This document shows, in pieces, positions 48,149-55,847 of a stretch of DNA of 64,000 nt; the first letter of the stretch is position 1; every line of letters starts with the position of its first letter. A program made the translations under genes and the position numbers. This DNA is from Streptomyces aurantiogriseus (lineage in GTDB: Bacteria > Actinomycetota > Actinomycetes > Streptomycetales > Streptomycetaceae): the NCBI RefSeq assembly GCF_014649375.1, contig NZ_BMSX01000022.1, positions 62,001-126,000 of the forward strand. Direction: 5' to 3'. A model generated the notes under the pieces. The model was not told where the DNA came from, searched no databases, and was given only the letters and a program-made list of their open reading frames with translations.

Positions 48149-49744
48149 ATGCTGGCCAAGCTGTCGAGGCGGCCCGCGTCGCGGCGTTGCGCGCTCGCCG
48201 CGGCCGCCGTACTGACCCTGCTGGGCGCGGGACTGCCGACGACGACCGCGGACACGGACGGTGACCGTGACCCCCAGCTGTCCCGGTTCTACGAGCAGAA
48301 GGTCTCGTGGAAGAAGTGCGAGGGCGACCAGATGCCCGCCGATCTGCAGTGCGGCAAGGTGACCGTCCCCGTCGACTACGCGCATCCCAAGGCCGGCACC
48401 CTCGACCTGGCGCTCGCCCGCTACCGGGCCACGGGCGACAAACGCGGCTCGGTGCTGCTGAACTTCGGCGGTCCCGGCGGCCCGGGCGTCCCCGAGCTCG
48501 CCTACGGCGGCAAGGACTTCATGGAGCTCACCGACCGCTACGACGTGGTGACCTTCGACCCGCGGGGCGTCGGCCGGTCCTCGCCGGTCAGCTGCGGGGA
48601 CAACGCGGACGGCTTCGCGGCCCTCGGCGACGACCCGGCCGACCTCAGCGACCCGCAAGCACTGCTGGCCAAGCTGAAGAAGGCGGCCGCCGCGTGCGCC
48701 GAGCACTCCGGGCCCGTCCTGCCGCACATAGGCACGGTCAACGCGGCGCGGGACCTGGACGTGATGCGCGCGGCGCTGCGCGACAAGAAGCTGAACTTTC
48801 TGGGCTTCTCCTACGGCACCCGGCTCGGCGCGGTGTACGCCGCCCAGTTCCCCGACCGGGTGGGCCGGCTGGTCCTGGACGGCGTCGACACCCTGACCGA
48901 GCCGCTCGCCGAGCAGGGCATCGTGGGCGCCCGGGGGCAGCAGGTGGCGCTGGACGACTTCGTGAACTGGTGTGCGGAGGACATCGCCTGCCCGTTCGGG
49001 CAGGATCCGCGCAGGGCCCGGGAGGAGGTCGTACGGCTCGTCCGTTCGCTGGACGAGGATCCGGTGCCGACGGACTTCGGTGAGGCGTTCAGCGGGCAGG
49101 ACCTGGTGGGCGCCATCGGGCAGGGGCTGTACAGCAGGGACCTGTGGCCGGCCCTGGAGCGGGCGCTCGCCCAGCTCGTCGAACACGGGGACACCAGCGG
49201 TGTCGTGGCGTTCGCGACCGGAGGCCTGGCGCTGCCGGTGCGCGACCCGGACGGGAGCGAGCCCACCGGGAGTCTCGCGGACGAGGAGGACATCCCCCTC
49301 GACAACCTGCCGGCGGCCCTGATGGCGATCAACTGCGCGGACGACCCCGACCGGCCCGGCGCCGAGCAGGTCACCGCCGACCTGAAGCGGCTGCGCGCCG
49401 CCTACGACCAGGCCTCCCCGGTCTTCGGCGAGTACCGGCTCATCCAGGTCCTGATGTGCTACGGCCGCCCCAAGGGCACCGACTACATCCGCGAGAAGGT
49501 GAAGGATCTCGACACGCCGAAGATGCTGCTGATCGGCACCCGCGGCGACCCGGCGACGCCGTACCACTGGACCGTGGAGACGGCGGAGCGGCTCGGGCCG
49601 TCGGCGGTGGTGCTCGACAACCGGAGCGCGGGCCACACCGGGTACGGCTCGTCGAAGTGTGTGCACCGCAAGGTCGACGACTTCCTGCTGTACGGCTCCC
49701 TGCCGCCGAGCGGCAGCTCCTGCGGGGCGGACGAGGACGACTGA
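48149..49744 (+). CDS. Secreted tripeptidyl aminopeptidase-like alpha/beta hydrolase
   Basis: A 531-residue protein. The signal peptide is MLAKLSRRPASRRCALAAAA with an AxA-type end near residue 34. The hydrolase has GGPGGPGVPE (oxyanion), YDVVTFDPRGVGRSSPVSC, the nucleophile elbow LGFSYGTRLGAVYA and a C-terminal TAP-like region with Asp in GTRGDPATPYHW and His in NRSAGHTGYG. Streptomyces tripeptidyl aminopeptidases (Tap, Slp) have this layout and degrade extracellular peptides. The ATG at 48149 follows CTGGAGGCACTG. It is divergent from the chaplin gene. Confidence 0.87.
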   Translation: MLAKLSRRPASRRCALAAAAVLTLLGAGLPTTTADTDGDRDPQLSRFYEQKVSWKKCEGDQMPADLQCGKVTVPVDYAHPKAGTLDLALARYRATGDKRGSVLLNFGGPGGPGVPELAYGGKDFMELTDRYDVVTFDPRGVGRSSPVSCGDNADGFAALGDDPADLSDPQALLAKLKKAAAACAEHSGPVLPHIGTVNAARDLDVMRAALRDKKLNFLGFSYGTRLGAVYAAQFPDRVGRLVLDGVDTLTEPLAEQGIVGARGQQVALDDFVNWCAEDIACPFGQDPRRAREEVVRLVRSLDEDPVPTDFGEAFSGQDLVGAIGQGLYSRDLWPALERALAQLVEHGDTSGVVAFATGGLALPVRDPDGSEPTGSLADEEDIPLDNLPAALMAINCADDPDRPGAEQVTADLKRLRAAYDQASPVFGEYRLIQVLMCYGRPKGTDYIREKVKDLDTPKMLLIGTRGDPATPYHWTVETAERLGPSAVVLDNRSAGHTGYGSSKCVHRKVDDFLLYGSLPPSGSSCGADEDD

Positions 49745-51214
49745 GTGCGCCGGTATCTGCCCCTGCTGTTCGTCGCCCTCGGCGCGGCCGGCACGACGCC
49801 CGCCTCGTGCGCCGTGTCCGCCTGGTGGTGGTGCGCGGCCGGGCCGTTGCTGGCGCTGACCGGCCTGGGCTGCCGGGATCTGGTCCAGCGCCGGGATTCC
49901 GTGCTGCGCGCCCGTCCCCTGGTCGGCCGTCTGCCTCGTCCGCCCCGACCGAAGCGCGATGAAGGTGTCAGGGACGTGTACGCCGTCGGGCACGAGTTCC
50001 TGGTGCCGTCGATGCGGCCGGTGGAGCCGCCCGAGGAGGCACCGGTGGTGCGGGTGGGCGGGCCGGACTGCCGGCTGCCGTACGACATGGCGTTGCTGAA
50101 CGTGTCCGGGATGAGCTTCGGGGCGCTGTCGCCGCGGGCGGTGCTCGCGCTCGGCCGGGGTGCGGCGCTGGGGCGCTTCGCGCAGGACACCGGGGAGGGC
50201 GGACTGTCGGAGTACCACCTGCGCGGGGGCGGGGATCTGATCTGGGAGATCGGGACGGGGTACTTCGGCTGCCGGACCGAGGACGGGGGTTTCGACGCGC
50301 GGGAGTTCGCGGACAAGGCGGCCCTGCCGGAGGTCAGGTGCGTGTCGCTGAAGGTGTCGCAGGGGGCCGCGCCGGGCGGCGGCGGAGTGCTGCCGGGGGT
50401 GAAGGTGAGCGCGGAGGTCGCGCGGGAGCGGGGCGTGCCGGTGGGCGGGGCGGTGGTGTCGCCGCCGCACCACCGGGTGTTCTCGACGCCACGGGAGCTG
50501 GTGCTGTTCCTGGCCCGGCTGCGGGAGCTCGCGAGTGGCAAGCCGGTCGGGATCAAGCTGTGCGTGGGGTCGCGGCGGGAGTTCCTCGCGGTGTGCCGGG
50601 CGATGGTGGCGGAGGGGGTGACGCCGGACTTCGTGGTGGTGGACGGGGCGGAGGGCGGGACGGGCGCTGCGCCGGCGCAGTCCCCCGGCCGGCTGGGCAT
50701 GCCGCTCACCGAGGGGCTGATCACGGTGCACAACGCGCTCGTCGGCGCCGGCCTCAGGGACCGCGTCCGGATCGGGGCGAGCGGCAAGGTGGCCACGGGC
50801 GCGGACCTCGTCACCCGCCTCGTCCAGGGCGCCGACTACACCAACTCCGCCCGCGCGATGATGCTCGCCCTCGGCTGTGCCCGGGCCCACCGCTGCCACA
50901 CGAACACCTGTCCGACCGGCATCACGACGCAGGACCCGCTCCGGACGCGCGCCCTGCACGTGGGCGACAAGTCCCGGCGGGTCCACCACTACCAGCGCGC
51001 CACGGTCCACGACGCCCTGCGGATCATGGCGGCGATGGGCGTACGGGGGCCGGGCGAGCTGAGGCCCGCCCACCTGGTGCGGCGGACGGGGCCGACGACG
51101 GTCCGTTCGTACGCCGAACTCCACGAGTGGCTGGAGCCGGGCGCGCTGCTCGCCGGGCCGCCGGAGTCCTGGGCCGCGGACTGGAAGGCCGCGGACCCGG
51201 ACAGCTTCAGCTAG
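49745..51214 (+). CDS. FMN-binding glutamate synthase-family protein (short N-terminal linker)
   Basis: A 489-residue protein starting GTG directly after the peptidase stop. Residues 1-50 hold one or two membrane helices. The remainder is the FMN barrel of the glutamate synthase central domain: MALLNVSGMSFGALSPRAVLALGRGA, VVVDGAEGGTGAAPAQSPGRLGMPL, GASGKVATGADLVTRLVQGADYTNSARAMMLALGCARAHRCHTNTCPTGITTQDPL. The iron-sulfur Cys set appears at the end. The stretch between RPLVGRLP and RDVYAVGHEFL is about 40 residues shorter than in the relatives I know (about 520-530 residues long). The substrate is unknown. Confidence 0.82.
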   Translation: MRRYLPLLFVALGAAGTTPASCAVSAWWWCAAGPLLALTGLGCRDLVQRRDSVLRARPLVGRLPRPPRPKRDEGVRDVYAVGHEFLVPSMRPVEPPEEAPVVRVGGPDCRLPYDMALLNVSGMSFGALSPRAVLALGRGAALGRFAQDTGEGGLSEYHLRGGGDLIWEIGTGYFGCRTEDGGFDAREFADKAALPEVRCVSLKVSQGAAPGGGGVLPGVKVSAEVARERGVPVGGAVVSPPHHRVFSTPRELVLFLARLRELASGKPVGIKLCVGSRREFLAVCRAMVAEGVTPDFVVVDGAEGGTGAAPAQSPGRLGMPLTEGLITVHNALVGAGLRDRVRIGASGKVATGADLVTRLVQGADYTNSARAMMLALGCARAHRCHTNTCPTGITTQDPLRTRALHVGDKSRRVHHYQRATVHDALRIMAAMGVRGPGELRPAHLVRRTGPTTVRSYAELHEWLEPGALLAGPPESWAADWKAADPDSFS

Positions 51215-51220
51215 GGGGTG

Positions 51221-51997
51221 TCAGCCGGCGCTCACGAAGGCGTCGATCGCGGCTGTGAGCTCGGCCGGCTTCTCCACGGGCAGTTCGTGGCCGGCGTCGA
51301 GGACGCGGACGGTGGCGTCCGGGTAGGCCTTGGCCATCCGCAGCATCTGCTTCAGCGGCAGCTGGATGTCGTGGTAGCCGTGGATCATCAGGGTCGGGGT
51401 GCGGATCTCCCCCACCCGGTCCAGGACGTCGAAGGCCCGCATGGCGCCGTAGAGCGTCATGACGACCTCGCGCGGGGTGTCCGCGGAGGACTTGACGTAC
51501 GCGCGGATCTCCTCGCGCGGGTATCCGGGGGCGAAGGCGCGCTGGATGTTGGTGGCGACGAACAGCTTGAAGGGGACGAGCGTGGAGGCGGCCATCAGCA
51601 GGCCTCTGCCCCGGTTGTAGGTCATGCGGCCGATGGAGTTCACCAGCACCATCCGCTCGACCCGCTCGGGGTGCGCGAGGGCGATGGTCTGGGAGATCAT
51701 CCCGCCCATCGAGTGGCCGATCAGCACGCCCCGCTCGATCTTGAGGTGGTCGAGGAGGGCGAGAACGTCCTTCGCCAGCTCGTCGATCGTCTTCACGCCC
51801 GCCCCGCCGCTCTCGCCGTGCCCGCGCAGGTCGAGCCGGATCACCCGCCGCTTCTCGGAGAAGTGCGCGATCTGATGGTCCCAGCGGTGCCGGTTCGCGG
51901 TCCAGCCGTGCACGAACACCAGGGGCACCCCGCCGCCGTCGCGCGGGCCCTCGTCGTCGTACGTCAGTCTCGCGCCGTCGACTTCGAGCTGCGGCAT
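51221..51997 (-). CDS. Alpha/beta-fold hydrolase
   Basis: A 258-residue serine hydrolase. The oxyanion segment is VFVHGWTANRHRWDHQI, LDLRGHGES follows, the nucleophile elbow is LIGHSMGGMISQ, the Asp is in MIHGYHDIQLP and the His in DAGHELPVEKP. Length and order are normal. The substrate is unknown. ATG at 51997 after GGAGG. It lies 63 bases downstream of another hydrolase gene on the same strand and may be in the PKS-associated transcript. Confidence 0.83.
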   Translation of the reverse strand: MPQLEVDGARLTYDDEGPRDGGGVPLVFVHGWTANRHRWDHQIAHFSEKRRVIRLDLRGHGESGGAGVKTIDELAKDVLALLDHLKIERGVLIGHSMGGMISQTIALAHPERVERMVLVNSIGRMTYNRGRGLLMAASTLVPFKLFVATNIQRAFAPGYPREEIRAYVKSSADTPREVVMTLYGAMRAFDVLDRVGEIRTPTLMIHGYHDIQLPLKQMLRMAKAYPDATVRVLDAGHELPVEKPAELTAAIDAFVSAG

Positions 51998-52060
51998 GGG
52001 TGCCTCCTGCGGTACGTCCCGGTTACTGACGCGTACGGTAACCGGCGGGTGGGGTCCCCG

Positions 52061-53194
52061 TCACCGTCGTTCGCCGAGGAAATCGAGGATGTGTCCGAAG
52101 ACGTCGAGGGCGGCGCCCCGGCCCAGGAAGGTGTCGAGGTGGCCGTAGCCCGGGATCTCGGTGTACCGGACGTCGAGCTGGGGCTGTCGGTGGGCGAGGA
52201 CCTCGTGGCAGAGCTTCTGGGAGTCGAGCCACAGGCCGTTCTCGCTGCCGGCGAGCAGCAGGACGGGCGTGTCGATGCGGGCGGCCGCGTCCAGGGCGTT
52301 GGGCGGCAGGGCCCGGTAGCGGTGGTCGGTGTCGTGCCAGCGGACGACGCTGCGGGCGAGCTCGATGCGGCGCAGGTGGGGCAGGATCCACAGCGGCGCC
52401 GGGCCGAGCAGCTCGGCGAGCCGGTCGTGGGTGGCCTCGGACAGGTTCTCGTGGACGAAGAGGGAGGCGCCGGTCCCCCAGGCCGAGTTGTGCAGGATCT
52501 GGCAGGTGGGGTCCGGGCAGCTCGCCCTGCGGGAGGCGAGGGCGAACAGGGGCGTGTACCTGGACCAGAGGCCGACCTTGCGGAAGTCGACCGGGATGTG
52601 GTCGATACGGGTTTTGAGCAACTCCCCCGCCACGGACATGCGCAGGGAGGTCCGGCCGGCCAGCTTCGGGGTGAGGAAGACGCCCTGGGAGACCACTCCC
52701 GCGAGACCGGGGACGAGTCCCGCGGCCATGCTCAGGGAGAGGGTGAGGGAGCCGATGCAGTGGGCGACCACGAACAGCGGGCGCTCGCCGATGCGTTCGC
52801 GGATGTGGGTGACGGCCGCCGGGATGTCGTACAGGGCCACGTCGTCGTACGTGTACCGCCGGCCGGTCTCGTTGTACGGCAGGCGGCAGCTGCCCCGCCA
52901 GTCCAGCAGCCAGGGCTCGTAGCCGTCGTCGAGGAGGGCGTCGACGAGGTTGCGGGTCTCGGGGAGCAGGAACATGTCGGCGGACGCGGTGTGGCCGTGC
53001 AGCAGGAGGACGGCGGGGCGGCCACCGTCGCCGGTGTCGACCCGGGTGAGGCCGAGGCGGACGCCGTCGGCGGCGCGGAACGGGATGTCCTCCACGCGGG
53101 CCGGGTCGAGGCGGTGGCGCAGGGGGCGCAGGGCGGTGGTGGTCCTGACCCTGCGAAGTGGCCGCCGGGGGGCCGGGGTCGTCTTGAAGATCAT
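52061..53194 (-). CDS. Alpha/beta hydrolase with HCIGS elbow, linked to the reductase gene
   Basis: A 377-residue protein. The oxyanion region is VLLLHGHTASADMFLLP, then PWLLDWRGSCRLPYNETGRRYTYDDVALYDIPAA. The nucleophile elbow reads VVAHCIGSLTLSLSMA, so Cys takes the usual serine place, as in PHA synthases and in hydrolases fused to GMC cholesterol-oxidase-like proteins. Asp is in LLAGSENGLW or nearby, and His in IPGYGHLDTFLG. The ATG overlaps the stop of the reductase gene, so the two are translated together. It may act on the product released by the reductase, or as an acyltransferase. Confidence 0.8.
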   Translation of the reverse strand: MIFKTTPAPRRPLRRVRTTTALRPLRHRLDPARVEDIPFRAADGVRLGLTRVDTGDGGRPAVLLLHGHTASADMFLLPETRNLVDALLDDGYEPWLLDWRGSCRLPYNETGRRYTYDDVALYDIPAAVTHIRERIGERPLFVVAHCIGSLTLSLSMAAGLVPGLAGVVSQGVFLTPKLAGRTSLRMSVAGELLKTRIDHIPVDFRKVGLWSRYTPLFALASRRASCPDPTCQILHNSAWGTGASLFVHENLSEATHDRLAELLGPAPLWILPHLRRIELARSVVRWHDTDHRYRALPPNALDAAARIDTPVLLLAGSENGLWLDSQKLCHEVLAHRQPQLDVRYTEIPGYGHLDTFLGRGAALDVFGHILDFLGERR

Positions 53195-55788
53195 CGGTGG
53201 TGCTCCGTGGGGGTCGGGGTGCGGCGCAGGTCGAGCAGGTCCGCGGCGGCGCGGGCGAAGGGGCCGAGGAGGCCGCGGCCCATCTCCAGGCCGAACCAGG
53301 CGAGCCAGGTGAGTTTGGCGGCGCGCTTCTCCTGGCCGGTGAGGTGCGGGGCGACCTGGATGCCGTCGATCTGGTCACGGACGTAGGAGTCGGCGGGGAC
53401 GACGACCTCGCCGGTCAGCGTCGCCGGTTCCCCCTCGCGTCCGAGTTCGATCGTGAGCGCGCGGGTCTGGCGCCACAGGTCGCGGCGGGCGCGGGCGTAC
53501 TTGTGGCCCTCCAGCCACCAGTGCCGGCCGTCCGCGTCCCGCAACCGCAGCCGGTACCGCAGGAGTTGGTGCCTGAGGCCGTGCTGCCGCGGGATCCCCT
53601 CCTCGGGGCGGACCCAGACGTCGCCGCGTTCGACGGTGAGCGGTTCGGGGTGGAGCGCGGGGCAGGTGACCTCGCCGGTGACGTCCACGCGGCGCTCCTT
53701 CACGAGCTGGTACATGCTCGCGATGGAGAGGGTGAGGGCCATCGAGCAGGGGCTGACGGTGCCGTCGTCGACCGTGCGCACACTGCCCTCGGTGGTCTCG
53801 GCGAACCACAGGTACGGCTGGTCGTCCTTCTGCGGCAGCCGGGCGAGTCCGTCGCCGGCGAGCTTCTCGAACGTCTTCAGCTGGGCCCGGGCGTCGTAGC
53901 GGGCGGCGGGCTGCAGGCCGAGGGCCTCGACGAGGGCGTCGGTGCGTTCGCCGGTGGCGGCCGGGCCCGTGAGGGTGGCCTCGCACAGCTTCAGGGCGGT
54001 GGGGCTCTGCAACACGCGGCTGAGGAAGGTGAGTTCGGGGACCGGCTCGGCCTCCAGGCGGGCCAGGGTGTCGGTGCGCCACTCGTCCCAGTCCTGGACC
54101 CTGACGTGCATGCCGCCGAAGGCCATGTCGCGGACGACGTCGTCGAGGGTGTTGGGGACGCCGGTGAGGTGGTAGTCGAAGCCCCAGGCGTCGGGTTCGC
54201 AGACGACGGCGACGGCGACCCGGCTCACCCAGTCGACCGGGGCCGCGTTGAGGTAGCGGAACGCCGGGACGGTACGGAAGCGGCCGAAGGCCGAGATCAG
54301 GCCGCTGCTGAGGTCCTGCGGGTTGTAGGCGCCGGTCCTGCTGTGGCCGCTGATGCCGCCGGGGCGCAGGGCGGAGACGATCAGGCCGTGGTCGCGGGCA
54401 CGGCGCAGGGCGACCTCGGCGGCCCACTTGGACTGGTCGTAGCCCGCGATGAGGCGGTCGACATGGGCGAACGGGTCGTCCTCGCCCATGGAGGTGATGC
54501 CGACCTCGTTGAAGACGGCGATCGAGGAGATGTGGTGCAGCGGCTTCGGCCGTCCGGCGGCGGCGAGTTCGGCGAGGGTGAGGGTGCCGAGGACGTTGCT
54601 TGCCCGCAGCGACTGGTAGCCGCGCAGGAAGTCCACAGCCGCGGCCACGCCGACGATGCTGTCCAGCTCGTGGGCGAGGGTGTGCCACAGCTCCTCGGAC
54701 AGGCCCAGGCGGGGCCTGCGGATGTCGCCGGGGAGGACGGTGACCCGGCGGCGCACCTCGGCGTTCCACGGCAGCCGGTAGCTGCGCAGCTGCTCGGCGA
54801 GCCGGGCGGTCGCCGTCTCCTCGTCGGCGCCGCGGACCAGGCAGTACACATGGGCGTCGCTGTGCCTCAGCAGGTCGAGCAGCATGTGGCTGCCGAGGAA
54901 CCCGGTCGCGCCGGTGAGCAGGATCCGGCGGGGTGGCAGCGGCTCGGGCGAGTGGACGAAGGGGAGACGGTCGGTGAGGGCGAGGTCGGCCAGGATCTGG
55001 TCGAGGTCCTCGCGGCGGGCGGTGGTGTGAGGGGGGCCTTCCGGGAGGGGGAGGGTGGTGATCGGTTGGGGGGAGCGGGGGGCGGGGGACGTGAGGCCGA
55101 CCGGGGGCGTCGGAGCAGCGGAGGCTGTGGTGCCTGTCGTCGCCGTGGAGCCGGTGGAAGAGGGGGTGCCGGTGGAGGTCGGGGTGCCAGTAGAGGTCGG
55201 GGTGCCAGTAGAGGTCGGGGTGCCGGTGGCAACCGTGGTGACGGTGGTGGCCTTGCTGGTCGCGGTCCTCATGGCGGTCGTGACGTCCGCCTCGTGACCG
55301 GCGGCCTCCAGCCAGCGCCGGGCCAGACTGATGGGCCGTGCGTCGGCGAACACGTCGTCGAGGTTCAGCTCCACGCCGAGATCTCGCTCCAGCTCCGCCG
55401 CGAGTTCCACGGCGTGCACGGAGCTGCCCCCGGCATCGAAGAAGTCGGCGTCCGGGTCGAGGTGGCCCTGGGGAAGGTAGCGGCCCGCCGCGGTGGCGAT
55501 GGCGGCGGCCAAGCCGTCCACGTCCGGCACGAGAGCCCCGTGCGCGGGTTCCGGGACGGAATCTTCGTACGCGGGATCCGGGACAGGAACCTCGTACGCG
55601 GGATCCGGGACAGGAACCTCGCGCGCGGGTTCCCCGTCCGTGCCGTGCGCCGGCTCCGCAGCCGGATCCGCCGGCGTGACCGTGGCCAGCAGCTCGGTCA
55701 CGCTGAGCCCGCTTCCGCCCCGCTCGATCGACTCGGCGGTCGCTCGCTGCCCGGCGTTCGCCGCCGCGTCCTCGTTCATGTCACGCAT
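53191..55788 (-). CDS. ACP-thioester reductase with extra C-terminal GMC-associated domain
   Basis: An 865-residue protein. It has a Pro/Ala-rich N-terminus with 8-residue repeats (57-86), a carrier domain (about 90-162; FFDAGGSSVHAVEL, phosphopantetheine Ser123), a Thr/Pro/Ser/Gly linker with 6-residue repeats (188-213), and a thioester reductase domain (about 285-640; ILLTGATGFLGSHML, LHHISSIAVFNEVG, YDQSKWAAEVAL, LRPGGISGHS). The C-terminal 200 residues (MALTLSIASMYQLVKERRVDVTGEVTCPAL...GRHWWLEGHKYARARRDLWRQTRALTIEL) resemble the accessory domain of GMC cholesterol-oxidase-like proteins. It should reduce an ACP-bound acyl chain to aldehyde or alcohol. ATG 55788 after AAGGG, 59 bases after the PKS stop. 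Confidence 0.82.
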   Translation of the reverse strand: MRDMNEDAAANAGQRATAESIERGGSGLSVTELLATVTPADPAAEPAHGTDGEPAREVPVPDPAYEVPVPDPAYEDSVPEPAHGALVPDVDGLAAAIATAAGRYLPQGHLDPDADFFDAGGSSVHAVELAAELERDLGVELNLDDVFADARPISLARRWLEAAGHEADVTTAMRTATSKATTVTTVATGTPTSTGTPTSTGTPTSTGTPSSTGSTATTGTTASAAPTPPVGLTSPAPRSPQPITTLPLPEGPPHTTARREDLDQILADLALTDRLPFVHSPEPLPPRRILLTGATGFLGSHMLLDLLRHSDAHVYCLVRGADEETATARLAEQLRSYRLPWNAEVRRRVTVLPGDIRRPRLGLSEELWHTLAHELDSIVGVAAAVDFLRGYQSLRASNVLGTLTLAELAAAGRPKPLHHISSIAVFNEVGITSMGEDDPFAHVDRLIAGYDQSKWAAEVALRRARDHGLIVSALRPGGISGHSRTGAYNPQDLSSGLISAFGRFRTVPAFRYLNAAPVDWVSRVAVAVVCEPDAWGFDYHLTGVPNTLDDVVRDMAFGGMHVRVQDWDEWRTDTLARLEAEPVPELTFLSRVLQSPTALKLCEATLTGPAATGERTDALVEALGLQPAARYDARAQLKTFEKLAGDGLARLPQKDDQPYLWFAETTEGSVRTVDDGTVSPCSMALTLSIASMYQLVKERRVDVTGEVTCPALHPEPLTVERGDVWVRPEEGIPRQHGLRHQLLRYRLRLRDADGRHWWLEGHKYARARRDLWRQTRALTIELGREGEPATLTGEVVVPADSYVRDQIDGIQVAPHLTGQEKRAAKLTWLAWFGLEMGRGLLGPFARAAADLLDLRRTPTPTEHHR
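55150..55227 (-). repeat. 18-bp tandem repeats coding a Thr-Pro linker
   Basis: About four copies of an 18-base unit (GTGCCAGTAGAGGTCGGG on the plus strand) encode GTPTST repeats in the linker between carrier and reductase domains. Two central copies are identical and the outer ones differ at two positions. A second set of 24-base units at 55531-55620 encodes PVPDPAYE repeats. Confidence 0.85.
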
Positions 55789-55847
55789 CAGAGCCCTTCA
55801 CGGTGTGCACGGTCCTTTCCTCCCTACGGCGCCGCCGCCCGACGCCG

